A stretch of 64,000 nt of DNA, from contig JAWKZP010000004.1 of assembly GCA_041395905.1 (NCBI GenBank), forward strand, positions 186,001 to 250,000. Direction: 5' to 3'. Made by a program: the position numbers and the translations under genes. Source of the stretch: UBA7803 sp041395905. Lineage in GTDB: Bacteria > Pseudomonadota > Gammaproteobacteria > Pseudomonadales > Azotimanducaceae. Shown piece by piece: positions 53,209 through 61,528 of the stretch (within the stretch, counting starts at the first letter, position 1; the number at the start of each line of letters is the position of its first letter). The notes below the pieces were generated by a model. The model did not search any database, was not told the origin of the DNA, and worked only from the letters and a program-made list of their open reading frames with translations.

Positions 53209-54948
53209 ATGGAGATACTGATGCTGAATCCGCACCACCATAGCCTCACCGCCTTCGGGCTCGCCCTCGGACTCATCCTCGGCCTCGGCGCCTGCGCCGA
53301 ACCGCCCGAGCAGGCCGAGGCACCCGCCGCCGTCCCGCACGTTCAGCCCGCCGACCTGGTCGTGCGCGATGCGCGTATCTGGACCGGTGATCCGCAGCAA
53401 CCCTGGGCAACCGCGCTCGCCGTGCGCGACGACCGCCTGGCTGCGGTGGGCAGCGACGAGGCGGTCAGCGATCTCATCGGCCCGGACACCGAGGTGCTGG
53501 AACACCCGGACGGCATGCTCGTGCCCGGCTTCATCGATACCCACGTGCACTTCCTCACCGGTGGGTTCGCGCTTGCTTCCGTGCAGCTGCGTGACGCCCG
53601 CACCAAGGAAGAGTTCGTACAGCGCATCGCCGACTACGCCACGACCCTGGCACCCGGCGAGTGGATCCAGAACGGCGACTGGGACCACGAGAACTGGGGC
53701 GGCGAGTTGCCCCGCCGCGACTGGATCGACGCCATCACACCGGACAACCCGGTGATGATCAACCGGCTCGATGGTCACATGGTGCTGGCGAACTCGGCCG
53801 CACTCGCCCTCGCCGGCATCAGCGCCGACACCCCGGACGTGGATGGCGGGGAGATCGTGCGCGACGACCAGGGCAATCCCACCGGCGTGCTCAAGGACAA
53901 CGCCATGGATCTGCTGAACCGTGTCGTGCCGGCACCCTCGCCCGAACAGCTCGACCGCGCGCTCGAGAGCGCGAGCGCTTACGTCGCGAGCCACGGCGTG
54001 ACAAGCGTGCACGACATGGACGGCTGGGCCAGCCTCGAGACCTACCGCCGCGCACGGCTCAAGCAGGCGCTGACCACCCGCGTCTACGCCGCCGTGCCGC
54101 TGCGCGACTGGGCACGCCTCGCCGACGAGGTGAGCGTGCACGGGCCCGGCGACGACTGGCTGCGCATCGGCGCGCTCAAAGGCTTCATGGACGGCTCACT
54201 GGGCTCGCATACGGCCGCGTTCCTGGAGCCGTTCACCGACGCGCCCGGTGACCGCGGCTTCTACGTCAACGACCTCGAGCAGATGACCGCATGGATCAAT
54301 TCCGCCGACGCCGCCGGACTGCACGTGCTGGTGCACGCCATCGGCGACCGGGCCATCCGTACGCTGCTGGACATCTATGCCGACGCCGCGGCGACCAACG
54401 GCCCGCGCGACCGGCGGTTCCGCATCGAGCACGCCCAGCACATACATCCCGACGACATGGGCCGCTTTGCCGCTCAGGGCGTGATCGCCAGCATGCAGCC
54501 CTACCACGCCATCGATGACGGCCGCTGGGCCGACCGCGTGATCGGGCCGGAGCGGGCCCGCACCACCTACGCGTTCCGCAGCCTGTTGGACAGCGGCGCC
54601 ACCGTGGCCTTCGGCAGCGACTGGTTCGTGGCGCCGCCGATTCCGCTGATGGGTATCTACGCCGCCGTCACCCGCCGCACGCTCGACGATGCGCACCCGG
54701 ACGGCTGGGTGCCGGAGCAGAAGATCACCGTTGAGGAAGCACTGACCGCGTACACACGCTCCGCGGCGTTCGCGTCGTTCGAGGAGAACGTCAAAGGCAT
54801 GCTGCGCCCGGGGATGCTCGCCGACTTCGTGGTGCTTGACCGCGACCTCACCGCGATCCCGCCGGAAACGATCCGGGATGCACGCGTGCTGCGCACGGTA
54901 GCGGGCGGACGCACGCTCTACAGCGCCGATACGCGATCCAGCCACTGA
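53209..54948 (+). CDS. YtcJ-like amidohydrolase lipoprotein
   Basis: 579 residues with a lipobox (LGAC) after the signal, so it is probably lipid-anchored. The amidohydrolase TIM barrel shows 'VPGFIDTHVHFLTGG' (metal-binding HVH), 'HAIGDRAI', 'EHAQHIHPDDM' and 'AFGSDWFVAP' (catalytic aspartate). This is the Amidohydro_3/YtcJ pattern. The substrate is unknown. A second ATG four codons in is possible. Confidence 0.87.
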   Translation: MEILMLNPHHHSLTAFGLALGLILGLGACAEPPEQAEAPAAVPHVQPADLVVRDARIWTGDPQQPWATALAVRDDRLAAVGSDEAVSDLIGPDTEVLEHPDGMLVPGFIDTHVHFLTGGFALASVQLRDARTKEEFVQRIADYATTLAPGEWIQNGDWDHENWGGELPRRDWIDAITPDNPVMINRLDGHMVLANSAALALAGISADTPDVDGGEIVRDDQGNPTGVLKDNAMDLLNRVVPAPSPEQLDRALESASAYVASHGVTSVHDMDGWASLETYRRARLKQALTTRVYAAVPLRDWARLADEVSVHGPGDDWLRIGALKGFMDGSLGSHTAAFLEPFTDAPGDRGFYVNDLEQMTAWINSADAAGLHVLVHAIGDRAIRTLLDIYADAAATNGPRDRRFRIEHAQHIHPDDMGRFAAQGVIASMQPYHAIDDGRWADRVIGPERARTTYAFRSLLDSGATVAFGSDWFVAPPIPLMGIYAAVTRRTLDDAHPDGWVPEQKITVEEALTAYTRSAAFASFEENVKGMLRPGMLADFVVLDRDLTAIPPETIRDARVLRTVAGGRTLYSADTRSSH

Positions 54949-54978
54949 CGCAGACCCACTGACCAGGACGCAAGAACC

Positions 54979-56346
54979 ATGGCCATCTACCGTGATCTAG
55001 AGAAGCACCTGAAGGCCGGCATTCGACGCTACAACGTCCCCGGCGCGAGCATCGCCATCTATCGCAACGGCCGCGTGCACAGCGCCGCGGCAGGCGTGCT
55101 CAACGTCGACACCGGCGTCACCGCCACCACCGACTCCGTGTTCCAGATCGGGTCCATCAGCAAGGTGTTCACCGCGACCCTGATCCTTCAGCTGGCCGAC
55201 GCCGGGCTGGTCGACATCGACGCGCCGCTGGCCGACTATCTGCCGGGTTTTCGCGTTGCAGACCCGGTGGTCAGCCGCACGGTGACGCTGCGCCAGCTGC
55301 TCAGCCACACCAGCGGTATCGAGGGCGACTACTTCGTGGACTCCGGTCGCGGCGAGGATGCCATCGCCCGTCTGCAGGACATGGGCGCGCTGCTGCCGAG
55401 TCTGTTCCCGCCCGGCGAGCGGATGTCGTACTGCAACTTCGGCTACGCCATGCTCGGCCGCGTAATCGAAGTGGTGACCGGCGAGACCTTCGATCAGGCC
55501 ATCCGCCGACGGCTGTTCAAACCGCTGGGCATGACCCACGCCCTGACCCTGCCCGAAGATACCGTGCGCTATCGCACCGCCATCGGCCACGTGCCGCACC
55601 CGGACAAACCCGGCGTGAACGTGCAGACGCCGATGCCGTGGCTGTCCATCGGTCAGAAGGCAGCCGGCGCCACGCCGAGCATGAGCGCGCCGGACCTCAT
55701 GAAGTTCGTCGACATGCATCTGAACGGCGGCCGCAACCCCGCCGGCGATCGGATACTGTCACCAGCCCGCGTGCGTGAGATGCAGCGCGCGCAGATCGCG
55801 CTGCCCAGGCACACGGCACGCGGCGTGCACGCCTGGGGCCTGGGCTGGTTTCTGCTGCGCTGGTCGGGCCAGGCACTCATCGGCCACGACGGCGGCACAG
55901 TCGGCCAGTACTCGTTCCTGCGGGTGCTGCCGAAGCAGCGCCTGGCCGTGGCGCTGCTCACCAATGGCGGCAATGCCCTGAATCTGGCCGAGCAGATGTT
56001 CGCGCAGACGCTCGAACCGCTGGGGCGCGTGCACGCACCCGCCCTGCCAGAGCCGAAACCTGGCGTGCGGGTGGATGCCGAGCGCCTGTGCGGAACCTAC
56101 GAGAACCTCACCACGGTCAATCGGGTGGCGCGCCAGGGCGAGAACCTCACCATCGCCATCGAACCGAAGACCCCCGGCGGCGCACCGCTGCCCGCCACCC
56201 CGCTGCACTTCATCGACCGCAACACCGCCGTGCTACGCACCGGCGAACCGGCGCTGGATGCCGCGCCAATCAACTTCCAGCAGCTGAACGACGGCCCGGC
56301 CCGGTATCTGGGCGTGGGCTTCCGCCTGGCCCGACGCACCGGCTGA
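54979..56346 (+). CDS. Class C beta-lactamase-like serine hydrolase
   Basis: 455 residues without a clear signal peptide. The SxxK motif is 'GSISKVF' (near residue 60), the Y-x-N motif is 'YCNFGYAM' and a third box lies in 'IGHDGGTVG'. These belong to the AmpC/PBP4*/esterase EstB superfamily. The absence of export suggests an esterase or peptidase rather than an antibiotic-resistance enzyme. The C-terminal 100 residues form an extra beta-rich domain. It follows the amidohydrolase by 30 bases. Confidence 0.87.
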   Translation: MAIYRDLEKHLKAGIRRYNVPGASIAIYRNGRVHSAAAGVLNVDTGVTATTDSVFQIGSISKVFTATLILQLADAGLVDIDAPLADYLPGFRVADPVVSRTVTLRQLLSHTSGIEGDYFVDSGRGEDAIARLQDMGALLPSLFPPGERMSYCNFGYAMLGRVIEVVTGETFDQAIRRRLFKPLGMTHALTLPEDTVRYRTAIGHVPHPDKPGVNVQTPMPWLSIGQKAAGATPSMSAPDLMKFVDMHLNGGRNPAGDRILSPARVREMQRAQIALPRHTARGVHAWGLGWFLLRWSGQALIGHDGGTVGQYSFLRVLPKQRLAVALLTNGGNALNLAEQMFAQTLEPLGRVHAPALPEPKPGVRVDAERLCGTYENLTTVNRVARQGENLTIAIEPKTPGGAPLPATPLHFIDRNTAVLRTGEPALDAAPINFQQLNDGPARYLGVGFRLARRTG

Positions 56347-56476
56347 GCCGCTGCAGCCCCGCGGCGTCGACCATGGTGCTTGCGCCCGGCCTACGGGGAT
56401 GCCCCGATGGGCCGGCGTACGGGGCACGGTTAGCATGCCGGGCGTACCTATACCCACCATTTCATGGGAGACGATC

Positions 56477-56695
56477 ATGTCACTGGAAAAGGGTGTCGAG
56501 GCGTTTGCCGGATTCATGGTGCTGCTGTCGGTCGCGCTGACCTACTTCGTGCACCCGGCGTTCGTGTGGCTCACGGTCTTCGTGGGAGCGAACCTGTTTC
56601 AGCAGGCGTTCACGGGCTTCTGTCCGGCGGCGATGGTGCTGCACAAGCTGGGGCTGAAGTCGGAGCGCGAGCTGGCCGCCAGCGGCCGCAGCTGA
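56477..56695 (+). CDS. DUF2892 small membrane protein
   Basis: 72 residues: two transmembrane helices ('FAGFMVLLSVALTYFVHPAFVWLTVFVGANLFQQAFTGF') and the motif 'TGFCPAAMVLHKLGLK' that defines DUF2892. In some proteins this domain is fused to rhodanese (YgaP). Here it stands alone. GGGAG precedes the ATG. Confidence 0.88.
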   Translation: MSLEKGVEAFAGFMVLLSVALTYFVHPAFVWLTVFVGANLFQQAFTGFCPAAMVLHKLGLKSERELAASGRS

Positions 56696-56721
56696 CCCGA
56701 CGCAAACGGCGCCTCCCTGAC

Positions 56722-56750
56722 GACCGTCGGGAGCCTGGCTCCCGACGGTC
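56722..56750. terminator. 13-bp perfect hairpin between convergent genes
   Basis: GACCGTCGGGAGC and GCTCCCGACGGTC make a perfect 13-bp stem around CTG. It lies between the DUF2892 gene and the minus-strand MDR reductase, whose stop is 10 bases beyond. No T-tract is present on either side. Confidence 0.6.
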
Positions 56751-56759
56751 CCCCTCGGC

Positions 56760-57899
56760 TCACGCGCTCGGATTGATCAGGTACTTCTCGCCCGTGGACA
56801 TGCGTCCGTAGGCTTTCACCGCATCCAGCGTGAGCGCTTCGGCCAGCGAAATCTCTCTGGCGTAGCTGCTCGCGAAGGTGGTCTTGATCTCGGCCGCCAC
56901 GCGCTCACGCAGCTTCTGTGCCCCCTGCGCGCCGATGCGCTGCAGGAACGGCGTCAGCAGCCAGCCGCCGAGACCCCAGGCCATGCCATAGTTGCGTCGC
57001 AGTACGGTGGGCCCCCGGTCCAGGCCGCCGTAGATGTACACCTGTTTGTGCACGGTTGAGCCGTAGCGGCTGAACTCCGTGGCATTGCGCGCCGCAGCCA
57101 CCTCCATGCAGCTGAGAATCTGGCTCGCCAGCTCGCCGCCGCCGATGGCGTCGAACGCGAGCGTGGCGCCGGTGCTGGTGAGCGCCTCCGTCAGATCGGC
57201 CTCGAAGCTGGCGGCGCTGGAGTTGCAAACATGCTTCGCGCCGATGGATTTCAACAGCTCCGCCTGCTCCGGCTTGCGCACGATGTTGACCAGCTCGACC
57301 CCGTCGGCGAGGCAGATCTTCTGCAGCATCTGCCCGAGATTGGACGCGGCCGCCGTATGCACCAACGCCGTGTGGCCCTCGAGCTTCATGGTCTCCACCA
57401 TGCCGAGCGCGGTGAGCGGATTGACGAAGCACGAAGCGCCCTCCGCGGGCGTCGTGCCTTCCGGCAGCACCAGGCACTGCGCGGCCTTGAGACAGCGATA
57501 CTGGGAATAGGTGGCCCCGCCGAGAATCGCTACCACCCGCCCGACCAGCGCCTGCGCCTCGGGTGAGGCGCCCGCCTTCACCACCACGCCAGAGCCTTCG
57601 TTGCCCACGGGCAGAGACTGATCGACGCGCCCCGCCATCGCCCGCATCATGGCGTCGGGCACACGGGCGCTGAGCACGGGACGATCCGCACTGCCGCCGG
57701 CCTCGGCCGTGGAAAGATCGGCGCCGCCGAGCAGCAGCCCTAGATCGGAAGGATTGATGGGCGCGGCCTCGACCCGGATCAGCACCTCGTCCGCGCCCGG
57801 CTCGGGCACGGGAACCTCCGCCAGACTCAACTCCAGCACACCGTCCTTCGTGATTTTCGAGCGCAGCTGCAGGGCCGCAGCCGGTATCTGATTCGCCAT
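56760..57899 (-). CDS. MDR-superfamily (quinone oxidoreductase-like) reductase
   Basis: 379 residues. 'VPVPEPGADEVLIRVEAAPINPSDLG' is the start of the medium-chain reductase fold. 'VGNEGSGVVVKAGASPEAQALVGRVVA' follows, then 'GMVETMKLEGHTALVHTAAASNLGQMLQKICLADGVELVNIVR', the dinucleotide-binding part. No structural-zinc cysteine cluster is visible, as in quinone/enoyl reductases. It probably uses NADPH to reduce an enone, enoyl or quinone substrate. It is divergent from the phosphotransferase pair. Confidence 0.85.
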   Translation of the reverse strand: MANQIPAAALQLRSKITKDGVLELSLAEVPVPEPGADEVLIRVEAAPINPSDLGLLLGGADLSTAEAGGSADRPVLSARVPDAMMRAMAGRVDQSLPVGNEGSGVVVKAGASPEAQALVGRVVAILGGATYSQYRCLKAAQCLVLPEGTTPAEGASCFVNPLTALGMVETMKLEGHTALVHTAAASNLGQMLQKICLADGVELVNIVRKPEQAELLKSIGAKHVCNSSAASFEADLTEALTSTGATLAFDAIGGGELASQILSCMEVAAARNATEFSRYGSTVHKQVYIYGGLDRGPTVLRRNYGMAWGLGGWLLTPFLQRIGAQGAQKLRERVAAEIKTTFASSYAREISLAEALTLDAVKAYGRMSTGEKYLINPSA

Positions 57900-58018
57900 G
57901 GTGTCGTTCTCCCCGGTTTGTTCTGTTCGCGGCGAAGCTTATTGCCCCGAGGGTAAGATGTCGATGCAAGCCCCGGAATCGCCCAGAATGAGAGGAATCC
58001 GCAACAGGACCACGACCG

Positions 58019-59041
58019 ATGACTTCCCCGGATCTGCTGTCTGACGTTCCCGAAGATCGCCGCGAGCAGGTGCGGGCCGCGCTGATGGCCGCCCTGGAGG
58101 GTGCCGCGGTGGAGAGCCTGGCCCCTGTGGCTGGCGGCGCATCCGGCGCGCTCACCTACCGTGTCGAGGCCGACGGTCGTGCCTACCTGCTGCGCCTGGA
58201 GACCCAGCGCGACTTCTTCCGCGACCCGGTGCGCAACTATGCCTGCATGCAGACTGCCGCGGCTGCCGGTGTGGCACCGCCGGTGCGCTACGCCGACCCC
58301 GCGGCGGGTGTCGCGCTCATGGACTTCATCGTGCAGCGGCCTCTGACCGAGCACCCCGGCGGCACGGCCGGCATCGTGCGGGACCTGGGGCACTTCATCG
58401 GCACGCTCCAGCGCACCGACGCGTTCCCGCAACTCGCCGACTACCTGGACATCGTCGGCGGCATGCTGAACATGGTGCGCGGCTCGCCGCTGTTCGCTCC
58501 CGGGCTGCTCGAGCCCCACGCAGCGGGATTCGAGCGCCTGCGCGCTGCTTATCCCTGGGACCCCGCCGCGCACGTATCGAGCCACAACGATCCCAATCCC
58601 CGCAACATCATGTACGACGGCGAGCGCTTGTGGCTGGTGGACTGGGAAACCGCGTTCCGCAACGACCGCTATGCCGACATTGCCATCGTGGCAAACGAGT
58701 TCGCGACCGAACCAGCCCTGGAAGACGCGCTGCTGACCGCCTGGCTCGGGCACGCCCCAGACGAGATCGCGCGCGCGCGCCTGACGCTGATGCGGCAGCT
58801 GACACACCTGTACTACGCCGGACTCATACTGACCCAGTTCGCCGCCGTGCCCCGGGAACGGCCCGACGACCTGAGCGCCCCGAGCCTCGAGGCCTTCCTG
58901 CAGGCCATCCGCTCGGGAGAGATCAAACCCAGCGCTTCGGAAGGTCTGTACACCATGGGCAAGATCACCCTAGCGGACTATCTGCAGCGCCTGGAATCAC
59001 CGGCGCTGTTGGACGCGCTGCGCGTCCTCGAGGCGAAGTGA
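58019..59041 (+). CDS. APH/choline kinase-like phosphotransferase
   Basis: 340 residues with the kinase-like catalytic motif 'SHNDPNPRNIMYDGERLWLVDWETAF'. The catalytic aspartate and asparagine lie in HNDxNPxN, and the second metal-binding aspartate in VDWE. 'GASGALTYRVEADGRAYLLRLE' forms the nucleotide-binding lobe. It may phosphorylate a small hydroxylated molecule. The next gene is another phosphotransferase overlapping by four bases. Confidence 0.83.
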   Translation: MTSPDLLSDVPEDRREQVRAALMAALEGAAVESLAPVAGGASGALTYRVEADGRAYLLRLETQRDFFRDPVRNYACMQTAAAAGVAPPVRYADPAAGVALMDFIVQRPLTEHPGGTAGIVRDLGHFIGTLQRTDAFPQLADYLDIVGGMLNMVRGSPLFAPGLLEPHAAGFERLRAAYPWDPAAHVSSHNDPNPRNIMYDGERLWLVDWETAFRNDRYADIAIVANEFATEPALEDALLTAWLGHAPDEIARARLTLMRQLTHLYYAGLILTQFAAVPRERPDDLSAPSLEAFLQAIRSGEIKPSASEGLYTMGKITLADYLQRLESPALLDALRVLEAK

Positions 59042-59949
59042 ACGAGGAACAGGATTTCGAGCAAGTGGCGCAGCAGGTGCGGCCCGGTTGCCGACTGCTG
59101 AGCGTGCGGCGCCTTACCGGTGGCGTATCAGCAGACGTGCATGCGCTGATGCTGGCGCTCCCAGGCGGCGGAACCGAGAACATCGTGCTGCGCCAGCACC
59201 GGGTGAAGGATTGGAAGCGGCGCCAGGCCAACGTGACGCAGATGGAGTATCAAGTGCTTGCTGCTCTGCATCGTGCCGGCATGCCGGTGCCGGAACCCCT
59301 GCATCTAGATGATTCAGGATCACTACCAGACGGACCCTATCTGGTCACCTCGTTCATGCCAGGTAGCACGGACGTGCCGCCGGAAGCGCTGGATTCCGCT
59401 CTCGATCACATGGCTGGCCTGCTGGCACGGTTGCACTCGTTGCCGGCCGACCTGCTCAGCGGGTTGCCGATGCGCGCAGATCCGTTACCGGAGTTGTTCG
59501 AATACCTGCCCGATACGCCACTATGCAACAGGCTGCGGGAGCTCCTCACCGCCCGCGGCGACACCGCTTACCAGGAAGGCATGAGCATCCTCCATGGCGA
59601 CTTCTGGCCAGGCAACATTCTGTGGGTCGAGGGCGCCCCCAGCGCCATCCTCGACTGGGAGGACGCAGCGCTGGGCGACCCCGCATGCGACGTGGCGGGG
59701 TGTCGCCTCGAAGTGCTGTGGAAGTACGGCCCGGAGGCCTCGGCAAAGTTCGCCGACTGCTACGCCATACTCCGCAGTCTCGACCCCGTTAGACTCGCGC
59801 TGTGGGAGGTGTTCGTTGCATCCGCTGGCAGACATTTCCTGGGCGAGTGGGGCCTGGAACCGGACCGCGAGGCGGAAATGCGCGGACGAGCCGACAAATT
59901 CATTCATGACGCAGCCACGTATCTGATCGCGCAATTCCAGACCGCCTGA
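59038..59949 (+). CDS. APH-type phosphotransferase
   Basis: 303 residues from a GTG whose last bases overlap the preceding stop (GTGA). Motifs are 'LTGGVSADVHALML', 'ENIVLRQHRVKDWKRRQANV', catalytic 'ILHGDFWPGNILWVEGAPSAILDWEDAALGDPACDVA'. It belongs to the aminoglycoside phosphotransferase/homoserine-kinase-like family, which also holds many metabolic kinases. Its resemblance to the upstream gene is only at fold level, so this is not a recent duplication. The two may act in sequence or as a complex. Confidence 0.85.
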   Translation: MNEEQDFEQVAQQVRPGCRLLSVRRLTGGVSADVHALMLALPGGGTENIVLRQHRVKDWKRRQANVTQMEYQVLAALHRAGMPVPEPLHLDDSGSLPDGPYLVTSFMPGSTDVPPEALDSALDHMAGLLARLHSLPADLLSGLPMRADPLPELFEYLPDTPLCNRLRELLTARGDTAYQEGMSILHGDFWPGNILWVEGAPSAILDWEDAALGDPACDVAGCRLEVLWKYGPEASAKFADCYAILRSLDPVRLALWEVFVASAGRHFLGEWGLEPDREAEMRGRADKFIHDAATYLIAQFQTA

Positions 59950-60041
59950 GTCCAGAAACAGGTTGACAGACGCTCGCACGGCGCACACCTTTCGAACAGG
60001 CTCTCGAAGCCGAGCGCGAACAGAACGAAAGGAGGTGCAAC

Positions 60042-60332
60042 ATGGCTCGCTACATGCTGCTGCACTGCGGGTTCGAACCGCCCACGCCGGAAATGATGCA
60101 GGCCTGGGAACGCTGGTTTGAATCGGTCGCTGATCGTACGGTTCAACATGGCGGCTTCGCCGGCGGCGTGGAGGTGTCCCACGACGGCACCACGCCCCTG
60201 CCCTTCGGTCCCGGTTCCATGACCGGGTATTCGATCATCAACGCCGCGAACCTGGACGAGGCGCAAAGCATCGCGCGGGAGAATCCGTTCGTCGACGCAA
60301 TTCGCGTCTATGAGATTCGGGAACATGAGTGA
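60042..60332 (+). CDS. YCII-related domain protein
   Basis: 96 residues: 'MARYMLLHCGFEPPTPEMMQAWERWFESV', 'GPGSMTGYSIINAANLDEAQSIARENPF' and a final 'AIRVYEI'. This is the dimeric alpha-beta fold of YCII-related proteins, with unknown chemistry in most cases. An excellent AAAGGAGG lies upstream. It is the last gene before the cassette array and is of ordinary GC content. Confidence 0.8.
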   Translation: MARYMLLHCGFEPPTPEMMQAWERWFESVADRTVQHGGFAGGVEVSHDGTTPLPFGPGSMTGYSIINAANLDEAQSIARENPFVDAIRVYEIREHE

Positions 60333-60461
60333 GCATTGCCGAAGAATGAGCCAGTGTGACCGGACACGCGGCTGGCCCGGGATTGTGCTACGCGATTCAA
60401 CGGCTGAACGGAGCCGGAGGATATGCGACGCCACGTCGTGTTGTTCCGCGACTTTCAGTCG

Positions 60462-60479
60462 TCTAATTTGTTGTTAGGC
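60462..60479 (+). repeat. Short attC/attI-like remnant at the left edge of the array
   Basis: The sequence TCTAATTTGTTGTTAGGC ends with a perfect R' box GTTAGGC and begins with a degraded R''-like TCTAAT. Together with the following GCC it repeats the site at 61502-61521 over 20 identical bases. Being at the array boundary it could be the remains of attI, or an attC that lost its centre. Confidence 0.55.
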
Positions 60480-60482
60480 GCC

Positions 60483-61028
60483 ATGCCCACCGTTCTCGGA
60501 ATCCTCACCCTCGCAGCCGCAGCCGGAATGGTCCTGGCAGTCGCAGCAATAGTGGCGGTGACAGATGAGCCTGCGCCACCTCGGATTCAAGAGTTTCGTG
60601 GGTACTTCTACCAAGGCCTCGAGATGCGTGGGTTCTACCCATGCGGGATCAAAGAGCGATGGTGGGTGGATGATGGGTACCCTGTCGAGCTAGACATTGC
60701 GTACAGGCGAGTTACCGGAGTTGACGACCCACTTTCGGTCGACCCGTTGCCCATGTTCGCAGAGCTGCGCGGTATCCTCTCAGGACTGGGGCACTATGGT
60801 CACATGGGGACCTCAGATAGGCTCTTCGAGGTTCAGGAGATAGTTCTTGTTGATCGGGTGTATGGCCACAGTCGCCAATGTAAGCCCGGAGCGGAGCTCC
60901 CACTGCCCGGGCCTACTTTGCCTATGGAGGGAATCGTGATGACGCCTAACAATGGCGATGCAGCGGACCGTCCAAACCGTCATCCAAATTGCTTTCGCAA
61001 TTTGGCCGCCGGCTTGCCCGGCCGCTGA
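60483..61028 (+). CDS. Cassette 1: exported or membrane-anchored protein of unknown function
   Basis: 181 residues from the ATG that starts the cassette, four bases after the R' box. A hydrophobic N-terminal helix ('VLGILTLAAAAGMVLAVAAIVAV') is followed by a soluble domain with 'GYFYQGLEMRGFYPCGIKERWWVDDGY' and 'GHYGHMGTSDRLFEV'. The frame does not stop before the attC site. The last 28 residues (from TPNNGDAADRPN) are encoded by the recombination site itself. I do not recognise the family. An upstream ATG at 60423 lies outside the cassette and is unlikely to be used. Confidence 0.65.
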   Translation: MPTVLGILTLAAAAGMVLAVAAIVAVTDEPAPPRIQEFRGYFYQGLEMRGFYPCGIKERWWVDDGYPVELDIAYRRVTGVDDPLSVDPLPMFAELRGILSGLGHYGHMGTSDRLFEVQEIVLVDRVYGHSRQCKPGAELPLPGPTLPMEGIVMTPNNGDAADRPNRHPNCFRNLAAGLPGR

Positions 61029-61043
61029 TCGCCGGCGTGAGGC
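60944..61043 (+). repeat. attC site 1 (100 bp), altered R' box
   Basis: R'' GCCTAAC at 60944, L'' GATGCAGC, L' GCTGATC, and R' reading GTGAGGC at 61037-61043 instead of GTTAGGC. The centre contains the inverted repeat CCAAATTGC...GCAATTTGG. It differs from attC sites 2 and 3 at about six or seven positions. The G in place of T within the GTT crossover triplet should weaken or block recombination here. Confidence 0.88.
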
Positions 61044-61061
61044 GTCACGGGAGATTGATCG

Positions 61062-61505
61062 ATGACAACCGGTGTAGAAATTCGAGCGCAGATCGATACC
61101 GATGTGATGAGAGCGCTTCTGCTCGTCAATGGTGGTGCGGCGGTCGCGTTGATCGCACTGCTTCCTTATGTGCTAGATCGAGCAGATCTCATTCCGCTCG
61201 CCAAAGCCATACTTCTGGCGTTAGTGGGCTATCAGGTGGCCTTGGTTTCCGTCGTCGTATCGGGACGTCTGCGGCGCGTTTGTTCTCTCGAATATGAAAG
61301 AGCGAACTCTACGTCTCCGCAAGGATTACTTGATTCCTGCACCATCTTCGGTTGGGACCTCAAAGAGCCCTGCTCCTGTATATGGTCAAAGGTGCTGATG
61401 TGGGCCTCGCTCGCCTTGTTTCTCGCATCTGGTTCCGCTGTAGCGATCGGTGGGTACATGGCGCTATCGCAGAATGCACCAGCGGAGATATCGAGTGACG
61501 CCTAA
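61062..61505 (+). CDS. Cassette 2: small membrane protein with NGGAAVAL motif
   Basis: 147 residues with three hydrophobic segments (about 18-40, 45-65 and 108-135). The first contains 'LVNGGAAVALIALL', which recurs in the cassette 5 protein at 63503. The middle is polar with cysteines ('DSCTIFGWDLKEPCSCIW'). The stop TAA lies inside the R''-like GCCTAAT. I know similar NGGAA-type membrane proteins only as unknown cassette products. A 'GGGAGATTGATCG' leader may provide ribosome binding. Confidence 0.75.
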   Translation: MTTGVEIRAQIDTDVMRALLLVNGGAAVALIALLPYVLDRADLIPLAKAILLALVGYQVALVSVVVSGRLRRVCSLEYERANSTSPQGLLDSCTIFGWDLKEPCSCIWSKVLMWASLALFLASGSAVAIGGYMALSQNAPAEISSDA

Positions 61506-61518
61506 TTTGTTGTTAGGC
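61500..61518 (+). repeat. Truncated attC (19 bp)
   Basis: GCCTAA and TTAGGC are perfect complements around seven bases (TTTGTTG), so R'' and R' remain while the L boxes and centre are gone. Bases 61502-61521 are identical to 60463-60482 at the left edge. It separates cassettes 2 and 3 and is probably not a good integrase substrate. Confidence 0.75.
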
Positions 61519-61528
61519 GCCAACAGCT

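Noticed and set aside
52006..54141. 711-codon minus-strand frame across the GST and amidohydrolase genes
   Set aside because: It is antisense to two well-conserved genes, with no domain of its own.
54979..56346. Antibiotic-resistance beta-lactamase
   Set aside because: The active-site motifs are of the superfamily, but there is no export signal and an extra C-terminal domain is present. An esterase or peptidase role is more likely.
59038..59949. Aminoglycoside-resistance kinase
   Set aside because: The fold is shared with many metabolic kinases, and the gene is coupled to another metabolic-type phosphotransferase with no resistance context.
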